DNA of 64,000 nucleotides from Streptomyces aurantiacus JA 4570 (GTDB lineage: Bacteria > Actinomycetota > Actinomycetes > Streptomycetales > Streptomycetaceae): the NCBI RefSeq assembly GCF_000414115.1, contig NZ_AOPZ01000069.1, forward strand, positions 50,595-114,594, given 5' to 3'. Both the position numbers and the translations under genes were made by a program. Below, one piece after another: positions 37,123 to 45,848 of this stretch. The stretch's first letter is position 1. Each line of letters opens with the position of its first letter. Below the pieces are notes generated by a model. That model worked only from the letters and a program-made list of their open reading frames with translations, was not told where the DNA came from and made no database searches.

Positions 37123-38028
37123 TCACAGCGTCAGGCTCGCCTGCACCGGCAGATGGTCGCTCGGGAACTGCCCGCCGAGCGAGAACGTGTTGATCGCCGC
37201 CGTGTGCACCCGGGCGCCCGGCGTCGCCAGGATCCAGTCGATGCGGTCGCCGTCCGGCACCAGCGGCTTGTAGCCGTGGAAGGTCGCGTACTGCTTGCTG
37301 CGCTCGTCCGCCGCGTCCCAGGTGTCCACGAGTCCGGCCTTCAGCATCGTCTCGTACACCGGGTTCTTGTGCGCCGCGACGTTGAAGTCACCTGTGACGA
37401 GCAGCGGCAGTGACCGGTCCAAGGCTGCGACGCGGTCGGAGATCAGGTGCGCGGCGCGGGTGCGCGCGTACTGACTGGCGTTGTCCAGATGGGTGTTGAG
37501 GAAGTACAGCTCGCGGTCCGTGCGGCGGTCCAGGAAGCGGACCCAGGTCACCATGCGGATCGAGCCGCCGCCCCAGGTGTTGGAGGCGATCACGTCCGGC
37601 GTGTCCGAGAGCCAGAAGTGGTCGTACGCGACGGGCAGCAGCCTGCGGGTGTCGTAGTAGACCGTCATGAACTCGTCGCGACTGCCGCCGGCGCGGCCCG
37701 TGCCGATCCAGGCGTAGTGCTGCCCCAGGTCCTCGGCGATGTCCTGGACCTGCTGGTAGAGCCCTTCCTGGGTGCCCACGAGGTGCGGCCGCGCGCGCCG
37801 CAGCAGCTCCCGCGTCACCGGGCGCCGGTCGGCCCAGGTGTTCGGCGGGGTCGCGCTCGCGTAGCGGAGGTTGAAGGACATCACCTCCAGGCGGCGGCCC
37901 GGACGCTCCACCGCGCGGGCGGGGGAGGCGGCCATCGCGGTCGCGAGCAGCGGCACCGTGAGGGCGGCGGCCGTGGCCGCCGCCGTCCGCAGGCCGGAGC
38001 GGCGGGTCACTTCGGGGTCGGTGGGCAC
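37123..38028 (-). CDS. Exported endonuclease/exonuclease/phosphatase family hydrolase
   Basis: 301 residues. An N-terminal signal (RRSGLRTAAATAAALTVPLLAT, possibly Tat) precedes the EEP fold: VMSFNLRYAS, GTQEGLYQQV with the metal Glu, NTHLDN, TGDFNVAAH and SDHLPVQA with the terminal Asp-His. Similar secreted enzymes are phosphodiesterases or sphingomyelinase-like. GGAG lies five bases before the GTG. Confidence 0.88.
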   Translation of the reverse strand: MPTDPEVTRRSGLRTAAATAAALTVPLLATAMAASPARAVERPGRRLEVMSFNLRYASATPPNTWADRRPVTRELLRRARPHLVGTQEGLYQQVQDIAEDLGQHYAWIGTGRAGGSRDEFMTVYYDTRRLLPVAYDHFWLSDTPDVIASNTWGGGSIRMVTWVRFLDRRTDRELYFLNTHLDNASQYARTRAAHLISDRVAALDRSLPLLVTGDFNVAAHKNPVYETMLKAGLVDTWDAADERSKQYATFHGYKPLVPDGDRIDWILATPGARVHTAAINTFSLGGQFPSDHLPVQASLTL

Positions 38029-38170
38029 GCGGGCTCCTTCAATCGGTCGCGGTCAGGACTCGATCCGGCCTCGGGACGGGCCTCGGGTCAGGTTGGAGTG
38101 CGTCCACCGGAGTGTGGAAGCACCATCTGAGACACGCGTGAACACGCGGAAACCGGCATACGAGAGGGTG

Positions 38171-38200
38171 TTGACCAGCGGGAAGGTACACGGATAACTT
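38171..38200 (+). promoter_or_regulatory. Promoter for the DUF6986 gene
   Basis: TTGACC (38171-38176), 18-base spacer, TAACTT (38195-38200), 78 bases before the start codon. The stretch between is unusually A+T-rich for this window. Confidence 0.45.
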
Positions 38201-38278
38201 CACCATACGGATTCTTGATTCCGGTAAGCGGAAACGCCACGGGAGCAAGGCTTCACGACGACAGTGGAGGGTGCACGG

Positions 38279-39577
38279 ATGGGTCAGCAGGAGAACGTGG
38301 CGACCAGCCTCGCAGGTGCGGTCAGCGAAGGCATCAGCGCCTCGCTCGCACCGGTCGACGCGGAACTGGAGCGCCGCTACCCCGGAGACCCCGGCACCCG
38401 CCAGCCCGTGCACACCGTGTACGTGCCCGGCGAGCTGTTCGCCGCCGACACCATCCGTACCTGGGGCGCCCAGGCGCTCGCCGCGCTCGACGAGCACGCG
38501 CCCGACGCCGCCTCCTTCGCCGCCGTCCTCGGCCTCGCCGACGAGCTCGCGGAGCCCGTCTACGCGCGCGTGCGCGCCAAGCTGGAGCGCGAGCCCGTGG
38601 AGGACATGCGCGTCGACTTCGAGGACGGCTACGGCGGCCGCACCGACGCCGACGAGGACACCCACGCCGCCCGCGCGGCCCGCCTGATCGCCGAGGCGTA
38701 CGCGAACGGCACGGCCGCCCCGTACATGGGCATCCGCATGAAGTGCATGGAGGCGGCGGTACGCGACCGCGGCATCCGCACCCTCGACGTCTTCCTGTCC
38801 GGCCTGATGGAGGCGGGCGGGCTGCCCGACGGCCTCGTCCTGACGCTGCCCAAGGTGACGTACGCGGAGCAGGTCACCGCGATGGCGCGGCTCCTGGAGG
38901 AGTTCGAGAAGGCCCGCGGCCTCGCCCCCGGCCGGATCGGCTTCGAGATCCAGATCGAGACCAGCCAGTCCATCCTCGCCGCCGACGGCACCGCCGCCGT
39001 GGCCCGCATGATCGACGCCGCCGAGGGCCGCGCGACCGGCCTGCACTACGGCACCTTCGACTACAGCGCCTGCCTCGGCGTGTCCGCCGCCTACCAGGCC
39101 AGCGACCACCCCGCCGCCGACCACGCCAAGGCCGTCATGCAGGTCGCCGCCGCGGGCACCGGCGTGCGCGTGTCCGACGGCTCCACGAACGTGCTGCCCG
39201 TCGGCCCCACCGCGAAGGTCCACGACGCCTGGCGGCTGCACTACGGCCTCACCCGGCGCGCCCTGGCCCGTGCCTACTACCAGGGCTGGGACATGCACCC
39301 CGGCCACATCCCCACGCGCTACGCCGCCGTCTTCGCCTTCTACCGCGAAGGCTTCGAGCAGGCCGCCGCCCGCCTCGCCGCCTACGCCAACCGGACCGGC
39401 GGCGACATCGCGGACGAGCCCGCCACCGCGAAGGCGCTCGCCGGGTACCTGCTGCGCGGCCTCGACTGCGGGGCGCTCGACACGGCGGAGGTCACCCGGC
39501 TGACCGGGCTGACGCTCGCCGGGCTCCAGGTGTACGCGGGTCCGCGCCGCGGGGACCTCACGCCGTCGGCGAAGTAG
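38279..39577 (+). CDS. DUF6986 / HpcH-HpaI aldolase-like protein
   Basis: 432 residues from an ATG with GGAGGG. The TIM-barrel aldolase/citrate-lyase-beta pattern is seen in DMRVDFEDGYGGR (metal-site Glu/Asp), IRMKCMEAAV, LPKVTYAEQVTAM and GFEIQIETSQSIL (second acidic ligand), with GLHYGTFDYSACLG after. Streptomyces homologues are annotated as aldolases and, as I recall, occur near malate synthase and allantoin genes; neither is here. Class II lyase activity is likely, substrate unknown. Confidence 0.83.
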   Translation: MGQQENVATSLAGAVSEGISASLAPVDAELERRYPGDPGTRQPVHTVYVPGELFAADTIRTWGAQALAALDEHAPDAASFAAVLGLADELAEPVYARVRAKLEREPVEDMRVDFEDGYGGRTDADEDTHAARAARLIAEAYANGTAAPYMGIRMKCMEAAVRDRGIRTLDVFLSGLMEAGGLPDGLVLTLPKVTYAEQVTAMARLLEEFEKARGLAPGRIGFEIQIETSQSILAADGTAAVARMIDAAEGRATGLHYGTFDYSACLGVSAAYQASDHPAADHAKAVMQVAAAGTGVRVSDGSTNVLPVGPTAKVHDAWRLHYGLTRRALARAYYQGWDMHPGHIPTRYAAVFAFYREGFEQAAARLAAYANRTGGDIADEPATAKALAGYLLRGLDCGALDTAEVTRLTGLTLAGLQVYAGPRRGDLTPSAK

Positions 39578-39666
39578 CCCGTACTGGCCCGCACCGCCTG
39601 TCACTCCTGCCCCGTACTCTGTACGCCACAGCTCTAGCAATACGGCGTCACAGGGACGGGGCAGCG

Positions 39667-41442
39667 GTGTCTTCGGGGGAACAGGAACAGCCGGACGGGG
39701 TCGGCAGGCTCCTCGCCGGGCGCTACCGCGTCCGCGCGCAGCTCGGGCGCGGCGGCATGGGCGTCGTGTGGCGCGCGGTCGACGAGGTGCTGCACCGCGA
39801 GGTCGCGGTCAAGGAACTGCGCACCTACACGGACGCCGGTGGTCCCGAGCTGGAAGACCTGCGGCTGCGGATGCAGCGCGAGGCGCGCGCCGCCGCCCGC
39901 GTGCGCCATCCCGGAGTCGTCGCCGTGCACGACGTGGCGGAGGTCGACGGCCGGCCGCTGATCGTCATGGAGCTGGTCGACGGCCCCTCCCTGGACGACG
40001 TGCTGCGCGAGCGCGGCACCCTCGATCCGCGCGAGGCCGCCGCCGTCGGCGGCAAGGTCATGGAGGCCCTCGCCGCCGCCCACCGCGCCGGCGTCCTGCA
40101 CCGCGACGTGAAACCCGGCAACATCCTGCTTGAGACCTCTGGCCGCGTCGTCCTCACCGACTTCGGCATCGCCACCATGGAGGACCCCGGCGACGGCTCC
40201 GCCACGCACCTCACGCGCAGCGGCGAACTCGTCGGCTCGCTGGACTACTTGGCGCCCGAGCGCGCCCAGGGCCAGGAGCCCGGACCCGCCTCGGACGTCT
40301 GGGCGCTCGGCGCCACGCTGTACGCGGCCGTGGAGGGCGCCTCGCCGTTCCGGCGCACGTCGACGTGGTCCACGCTCACGGCCATCGTGGTCGAGCCCCT
40401 GCCGGTGCCGCTCCGCGCGGGGCCGCTGATGCCCGTCCTGCGTCTGCTCATGGAGAAGGATCCGCGGGGCCGGCCGGACGCGGAGGAGGCGCGGCGGCTG
40501 CTGGAGCAGGTGGCTTCGGGGGAAGCCGTGTCGGCGGTGCCGCCGGGCGTAGGCGCTGGTGCGGGTGCCGGGGCCGGGGCGCCGACCGGGCCTGTCGGGT
40601 ACGAGGAGTCACCTCCGTCAGGCGGCGGGGGCGGGCAGCGTGAGCCCGGGTTCGGGCCGCCGCCCGCGTCCGGGGAGCCCATACCGACGCCCGCACCGGA
40701 ACCCTCCGGTCGCCGCGCCGCCCCGGCAGGCCGATCGCGCAAGGGCAAGGCCCTGCTCGCCGCCGCGGCCGTGGCCGTGGTCCTCGCGGTGACGGGCGTG
40801 ACCGTGGCCGCGCTGTCCGGCGGGGACGACAAGAAGGACCAGGCGAAGGACGCGCGGGAGGCCGGGAGCACGGCCGAGCCCGGCTCCGACGCGAGCCGGG
40901 GCGCGATGGACACCTCGGACGGCTCGAAGCCCTCGAAGCAGGGCGACAAGAAGCCGAGGGCATCCAAGGACGCCGCCCGGCCGGACAAGGCGGGCAGCGA
41001 GGGCGAGGGCGACAAGGGTGCCGAGCGGGACGGGGCGCCGGACAAGGGTGAAGGATCCGGCTCCGACTCTTCGGACGAGTCCGCGGATCGCCCCAAGGAG
41101 TCGTCCAAGCCACCCAAGGGCGGTACGTCCGGCGGCGGTTCCTCCGGCGACGACCAGGAGCCCGTGTGCCACCCGGCGGGCGGCGGCAAGTACAACTGCT
41201 CGGTGTGGCGGACCGCCAAGTCGTACACGGCGGCGGGCGCCGAGGCGGGCGTCCTCAACGCCGGCACCAACTATTTCTTCTGCCAACAGAACCTGGGCCG
41301 CCGCGAGACGCACGGCGAGTGGACGAACGTCTGGTGGGCCAAGACGGACGACGACAGCGGCAACACGAATGTGTTCGTGAGCGACGTGTACATCCGGGGC
41401 GGGGACAACGACAAGCCGCTGCCGGGGCTGCCGGTGTGCTGA
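39667..41442 (+). CDS. Membrane Ser/Thr protein kinase with Cys-containing outer domain
   Basis: 591 residues from a GTG. Kinase domain residues about 15-285: GRGGMGVVW loop, Lys49 in AVKEL, HRDVKPGN (catalytic Asp147) and DFG (165-167). A Pro/Gly-rich juxtamembrane linker leads to one membrane helix near 360-382. Outside is a long Lys/Asp/Ser-rich stalk and a small C-terminal domain with four Cys (CHPAGGGKYNC, FFCQQN, LPVC) rather than PASTA repeats, so the ligand is probably not muropeptide. The domain ends WTNVWWAKTDDD, resembling bacterial SH3-like folds. Pkn family; target unknown. Confidence 0.9.
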   Translation: MSSGEQEQPDGVGRLLAGRYRVRAQLGRGGMGVVWRAVDEVLHREVAVKELRTYTDAGGPELEDLRLRMQREARAAARVRHPGVVAVHDVAEVDGRPLIVMELVDGPSLDDVLRERGTLDPREAAAVGGKVMEALAAAHRAGVLHRDVKPGNILLETSGRVVLTDFGIATMEDPGDGSATHLTRSGELVGSLDYLAPERAQGQEPGPASDVWALGATLYAAVEGASPFRRTSTWSTLTAIVVEPLPVPLRAGPLMPVLRLLMEKDPRGRPDAEEARRLLEQVASGEAVSAVPPGVGAGAGAGAGAPTGPVGYEESPPSGGGGGQREPGFGPPPASGEPIPTPAPEPSGRRAAPAGRSRKGKALLAAAAVAVVLAVTGVTVAALSGGDDKKDQAKDAREAGSTAEPGSDASRGAMDTSDGSKPSKQGDKKPRASKDAARPDKAGSEGEGDKGAERDGAPDKGEGSGSDSSDESADRPKESSKPPKGGTSGGGSSGDDQEPVCHPAGGGKYNCSVWRTAKSYTAAGAEAGVLNAGTNYFFCQQNLGRRETHGEWTNVWWAKTDDDSGNTNVFVSDVYIRGGDNDKPLPGLPVC

Positions 41443-41516
41443 GCGTGCCGGTCCGCTGAGAGTGTGCTGCGCGAGCAGGTCCGTTGGGCGTGCGTTGAGC
41501 ATGCCGGTCCGCTGAG
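41441..41516. repeat. Short direct repeats after the kinase stop
   Basis: The 20-mer at 41441-41460 (gagcgtgccggtccgctgag) recurs with one change at 41497-41516, and a partial copy lies between (41473-41490). The copies begin at the kinase stop codon. This looks like local tandem slippage. Confidence 0.6.
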
Positions 41517-41590
41517 CGCGGTGGCGGGGCGCCGAGCCGCCGCGAACAATCCGGTTGCGCGGCTCGCGGCGTGGCGCGGACTCTGTCCGG

Positions 41591-42646
41591 ATGGACGAGT
41601 TGACGACCGAGTCGGCCGAGCGGCCCGCGCCGTCCGAACCCACCGCGCCGCACGAAGTGACCGCTCCTCCCGAAGCCACCCCTCCGCCCGAACTGACCGT
41701 ACGCCCCGCGACCCCCGCCGACGCCGACGAGATCTTCCGTCTGCTCAACGCGGTCGACATCGCGGAAGTGGGGCACCCCGAGACCGACTTGAGCACCGTC
41801 GAGACCGACCTGGTGCACCCCGAGGCCGACCTCGGCCGCAACTCGTGGCTGGCGTTCCGGCACGGACAGCTGGTCGCGTACGGCCTGCTCTGGGACGACT
41901 CCGGCGGCGAGCGTATCGACGCCGACCACTACGTCCTGCCCGGCCACCAGGACGCCGGGGAACGCCTGCTCGCCGCGATCGAGCGGCGCGCCGCCGAACG
42001 CGCCGCCGAGAACGGCGTGACGCGCGCCGTCGTCCACCTCACCCTCAACAGCCGCCCGACGCTGGACAGGACGACCCTCGCCCGCCGCGGCTGGCACGCC
42101 GTCCGCCGCTACAACGTCCTGACCCGACCGCTGTCTCCGGCGGCCGACCCCGCCCCCGCCCCGCCACCCGGCCTGACCCTGCGCGGCTGCGCGCCGGAGG
42201 CCGACCGGCGGCGCGCCCACGCCCTGGTCGAGGAGACCTTCGCCGCCCACCACGACCACCAGCGGCGCGGCCACGAGCAGTGGCTGGCCGACCTGGGCCA
42301 GGGCGTGGACTGGTCGCTCGTCTGGATCGCCGCCCTGCCCGACGAGGGCGACGTCGCCGTCGTACTGACCCGCGACGACCGCGAGGCCATGGCCTGGATC
42401 CGCAACCTCGGCGTCCGCGAGCGGTTCCGCGGCCGGGGCATCGCGGGCCACCTGCTGCGCCACGCCTTCGCCGTGTACGCCGCCCGGGGCCGCGACACCA
42501 TCGGCCTCGGCGTCGACACGGAGAACGAGACGGGCGCCCTGCGCCTGTACACCTCCCACGGCTTCGCGCCGTACTTCGCGGCGGACACCTGGGAGATCAT
42601 CCTGCCCGCCCCCGGAAAGCAGGAGGTGCCGGGCCGCGGCGGGTGA
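41591..42646 (+). CDS. Tandem GNAT acetyltransferase, mycothiol-synthase-like
   Basis: 351 residues from ATG 41591; the RBS is weak. After a Pro/Thr/Glu-rich start (about 35 residues) are two GNAT modules: LTVRPATPADADEIFRLL and LTLRGCAPEADRRRA. The acetyl-CoA loop VRERFRGRGIAGHLLRHA is in the second, with LRLYTSHGFAPYFAAD after. Two-module GNATs include MshD, but the true mshD is usually elsewhere; acceptor unknown. Confidence 0.83.
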   Translation: MDELTTESAERPAPSEPTAPHEVTAPPEATPPPELTVRPATPADADEIFRLLNAVDIAEVGHPETDLSTVETDLVHPEADLGRNSWLAFRHGQLVAYGLLWDDSGGERIDADHYVLPGHQDAGERLLAAIERRAAERAAENGVTRAVVHLTLNSRPTLDRTTLARRGWHAVRRYNVLTRPLSPAADPAPAPPPGLTLRGCAPEADRRRAHALVEETFAAHHDHQRRGHEQWLADLGQGVDWSLVWIAALPDEGDVAVVLTRDDREAMAWIRNLGVRERFRGRGIAGHLLRHAFAVYAARGRDTIGLGVDTENETGALRLYTSHGFAPYFAADTWEIILPAPGKQEVPGRGG

Positions 42647-42798
42647 GGCCCGAACCTGATGCGGCTGCTCAACTCAGGGGAGTTCAGGGCTGGTTGGGGT
42701 CAAACCCCTACGGGGTGATTCAGGGTCTTGCCGGATGTCGGGTGGTGCCTGCGGCAGGCGAAGATCGAGACCTCGGACAAGCCGAAGGGGCAGGCACT

Positions 42799-44361
42799 GT
42801 GGTGGACGTTCATGGATCGGTTCAGCGGCGCGGCCGCCGTTGGGGAGGGCGGTTGCCTCTCGCCTGGAGTGCCTCGCTCGCCGTGATGGTCAGCTTCGCG
42901 GGCGCGGAGGCCGCGACCGGGGCGCCGGGCGGACGGGGGAGCGGAGAGGCGGGCGAGGCGCGGGCGCCGGGACCCGTGGGGGCGGGCTCGCACATTGCCT
43001 GGAAGCCGTGCGAGGAGGATGCCTCAGCGGAGTGCGGTGGGCTCTCGGTGCCGGTGGACTGGGGCAAGCCGGACGGGGAGAGATTCGACCTCCGGCTCGC
43101 CCGGCGCAAGGCCACCGACCCCGGTGCGCGCGTCGGCGCCATGGTGTTCGGGCCGGGCGGGCCCGGGGACTCGGGCGTGGAGCGGATCGTGGGCAAGGGC
43201 AACATGCGCCGGTTCAGCGACAACCTCCGCAGCCGGTTCGACATCGTCAGCTTCGACCCGCGCGGCGTGGGAATCAGCAATCCGATCCGCTGCACGCAAG
43301 AGCGACTCGGCCGGCGCCCGCCGACGGTCATCAAGAGCCAGGCCGCGTTCGACGCCACCGTGAAGTACAACCGGGACCTGCGCGAGGACTGCAGGAGGAA
43401 CACCGAGAAAGGACTCTTCGATCACGTCGACACCCTCAGCATGGTGAAGGACCTCGACGCCATCAGGGCAGCACTCGGCGAGCGGTCCCTCACCTTCCAC
43501 GGAAGTTCGTACGGCACGCTGCTCGGCGAGCAGTACGCGGAGCGGTATCCGAAGCGGATCCGCGCCCTGGCTCTGGAGTCAGTGGTGGACCACAGCCTGG
43601 GCACGAGAAAGTTCCTCGCCACCAGTGCCGCCACGCTGCAGGACTCCTTCGACGAGTTCGTGGCGTGGTGCGGGCGGACCAAGAGCTGTGCCCTGCACGG
43701 CTCGGACGTGCGGGCCCTCTGGGCGAACCTGTTGGACCGGGCCGAGCGCGGGGAGCTGTGGCACAACGGCACGGTGCTGGCCCCGTTCGACCTCAACGTC
43801 CTGGTGATGAAGCGGCTGTACGACCCCGAGTGGGCGAGGCTGGCGAAGTTCCTCCAGGAGTTGAGCGAGAGCAAAGCCGGGACGGAGCGGGTGGTCGCGG
43901 AGGGCGATGGGGGCAAGCCTGAGCCCGCCCTCGGGGCCAATCCCTTTGAGATCTTCTGCCAGGACTGGAGCCTGCCGGTCCGCGACTACGAGGACTACGC
44001 ACGGGAGTTGCGCCGCGTCGCCAAGATCGCGCCGGACATGAAGTACCCCCGAGCCCTGATGTCCCTCTCGGCCTGCCTGGGCGCCCCGGCGCCCGACAAC
44101 CCGCAGCATCGGCTGAAGGTGCGGAACAGCCGGCCCATCCTGCTCACCAACTCGCTCCACGACCCGGCAACTGGCTACGACTGGGCCACCAATGTCGCCG
44201 GCCAACTCGGCCGCAACGCGGTCCTGCACACGTACCAGGGCTGGGGCCACGGCACGTACTCCAGCAGTCCCTGCGCGCAGAAGACCGTCGACGACTACCT
44301 GATCTCGTTGAAGGTCCCGGCCCGCGGCGCGAGTTGCCCGGCAGTCGAGCCGACCGGGTGA
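42799..44361 (+). CDS. Secreted alpha/beta hydrolase, tripeptidyl-aminopeptidase-like
   Basis: 520 residues from a GTG with AAGGGG eight bases upstream. Signal peptide about 1-45 (RRGRRWGGRLPLAWSASLAV). Then CEEDASAECGGLSVPVDWGKP, VFGPGGPGDSG (oxyanion), FDPRGVGISNP and the nucleophile elbow TFHGSSYGTLLG; the C-terminal TAP-like part has NSLHDPATGYDWA and His in GWGHGTYSSSPC. Matches Streptomyces SlpD/E-type tripeptidyl aminopeptidases. Six or so Cys suggest disulfides outside the cell. Confidence 0.9.
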   Translation: MVDVHGSVQRRGRRWGGRLPLAWSASLAVMVSFAGAEAATGAPGGRGSGEAGEARAPGPVGAGSHIAWKPCEEDASAECGGLSVPVDWGKPDGERFDLRLARRKATDPGARVGAMVFGPGGPGDSGVERIVGKGNMRRFSDNLRSRFDIVSFDPRGVGISNPIRCTQERLGRRPPTVIKSQAAFDATVKYNRDLREDCRRNTEKGLFDHVDTLSMVKDLDAIRAALGERSLTFHGSSYGTLLGEQYAERYPKRIRALALESVVDHSLGTRKFLATSAATLQDSFDEFVAWCGRTKSCALHGSDVRALWANLLDRAERGELWHNGTVLAPFDLNVLVMKRLYDPEWARLAKFLQELSESKAGTERVVAEGDGGKPEPALGANPFEIFCQDWSLPVRDYEDYARELRRVAKIAPDMKYPRALMSLSACLGAPAPDNPQHRLKVRNSRPILLTNSLHDPATGYDWATNVAGQLGRNAVLHTYQGWGHGTYSSSPCAQKTVDDYLISLKVPARGASCPAVEPTG

Positions 44362-44405
44362 GGTGGTCACGCAGCCAGCGGCAGCTCACGCAGGGGCCGA
44401 CGCCC

Positions 44406-45494
44406 TCAGTCCGCCGGCGCCAGCTCCCCCGACCCCCGAGTGATCAACCGCGTCGGCAGCTCGATGCGTTCCGGCGCGTCCGAGGCGCCGTCGAGCTGGC
44501 GGAACAGGCGCTCCGCCGCCGTGCGGCCCAACTGGGCCGCATCCTGCGCGACCACGGTAACGCCGGGGCTCAGCAGGTCGGCCAGTTCGATGTCGTCGAA
44601 GCCGACGAGGGCGACGGGGCGGGGGAGGGCGGCGAGGACGCGTACCACGGTCACCGTCACGCGGTTGTTGCCGGCGAAGACGGCGGTGACCGGCGCGGGG
44701 CCGGTCAGCATCGCCTCGGTCGCGTGGCGGACCCGTTCGGGGCCCGTGGGGCCGAGCGACACCCACGACTCGTCGACGTCTATGTCCGCCTCGGCCATGG
44801 CCGCCCGATAGCCGCGCAGCCGCTCTATCGCGGTGTGGATCCGCGGCTGGTCGCCGATGAAGCCGATGCGGCGGTGACCGTGGGCGATGAGGTGTGCGAC
44901 GCCGTCCCGCGCGCCTCCGAAACTGTCGGAGAGCACCACGTCGGCGTCGATCCGCCCCGGCGGCCGGTCCACGAACACCGTGGCGACACCGGCGGCGATC
45001 TCGGGCTCCAGATAGCGGTGGTCGTCGCCCGCGGGGATCACCACCAGACCGTCGACCCGGCGCGCGCACAGGGCGAGCACCAACTCCTGCTCGCGGTCCG
45101 GATCCTCGGCGCTCGAACCGTTGATGAGCAGCGCCCCGTGCGCGCGGGCCACCTCCTCCACGGCCCGGCTCAGCGGCCCGTAGAAGGGGTCGGCGAGATC
45201 CTCGAGGACGAGGCCGATGCTCGCCGTACGGCCCTTGCGCAGCACCCGCGCGCTGTCGTTGCGCCGGAAGCCCAGCGCGTCGATGGCCTCCTGGACGCGG
45301 CGCTCGGTGTCGGGCGTGACGCCGGGCTCGCCGTTCACCACGCGCGAGACCGTCTTGAGGCCGACGCCCGCACGCGCGGCGACGTCCTTCATGGTCGGCC
45401 GGTTGCCGTAACGGCTCTTGGCGTCCGCGGCGCCGTCCGAAGGGCTCCCGTCGGCGCGGGGGCGGGAGACGGGGGTGCGGGCGGTCTCTGCCAC
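44406..45494 (-). CDS. LacI family transcriptional regulator
   Basis: 362 residues. After a disordered first 33 residues comes the DNA-binding TMKDVAARAGVGLKTVSRVVNGEPGV and the hinge ALGFRRNDSARVLRKGRTASIGLVLED. The sugar-binding domain follows (LADPFYGPL, VVFVDRPPGRIDAD, GHRRIGFIGD). It diverges from the ROK gene across a region with a perfect 12-bp palindrome, so it very likely controls that gene and itself; the alpha-galactosidase/ABC genes may be further targets. Confidence 0.9.
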   Translation of the reverse strand: MAETARTPVSRPRADGSPSDGAADAKSRYGNRPTMKDVAARAGVGLKTVSRVVNGEPGVTPDTERRVQEAIDALGFRRNDSARVLRKGRTASIGLVLEDLADPFYGPLSRAVEEVARAHGALLINGSSAEDPDREQELVLALCARRVDGLVVIPAGDDHRYLEPEIAAGVATVFVDRPPGRIDADVVLSDSFGGARDGVAHLIAHGHRRIGFIGDQPRIHTAIERLRGYRAAMAEADIDVDESWVSLGPTGPERVRHATEAMLTGPAPVTAVFAGNNRVTVTVVRVLAALPRPVALVGFDDIELADLLSPGVTVVAQDAAQLGRTAAERLFRQLDGASDAPERIELPTRLITRGSGELAPAD

Positions 45495-45617
45495 GGTGCG
45501 CTGTCCTGTCTGTCGTCCACTGGGGGCGGGTCCATCTGCGGGGCTGTGCGTCTGCGGGTCTCAGTCTGCGTAATGAACGCCGGTTGGGGCCAGGAAGTTC
45601 ATATTTCCAACGTCCAA

Positions 45618-45699
45618 CTCTGTACGGGAGACTCCCTCCGTACGAGGGGCTCCCTCTGTACGGGGGCTCCCTCCGTACGAGGACTCCCTCCGTACGGGA
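45618..45699. repeat. Array of about five 16-18-bp direct repeats
   Basis: Copies begin near 45618, 45632, 45650, 45667 and 45684, each close to ctccctc(c/t)gtacgagg. The core GTACG recurs every 16-18 bases between the LacI and ROK genes. The whole 45495-45848 gap holds this array and the palindrome at 45773, with no gene seen. Confidence 0.8.
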
Positions 45700-45772
45700 C
45701 TGAGCCGACGTCCACCAGGCAAGCGGACAGAAGACCGCGGCCGCAGGCATGTGGCGTCGAGCATAGAGCCTG

Positions 45773-45784
45773 GACAACGTTGTC
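45773..45784. promoter_or_regulatory. LacI-type operator palindrome
   Basis: GACAACGTTGTC is a perfect 12-bp palindrome with the central CG typical of LacI/PurR-family operators, 64 bases before the ROK start and 278 from the LacI start. Confidence 0.65.
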
Positions 45785-45848
45785 AGATGCACGAGAGACT
45801 GTGCACCGCACTCTCCGGCCTGCCCTTTCACCAGGAGATCTGACACTG

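Noticed and set aside
45618..45699. CRISPR-like reading of the 17-bp array
   Set aside because: Repeats are back-to-back without unique spacers, so it is a tandem array.
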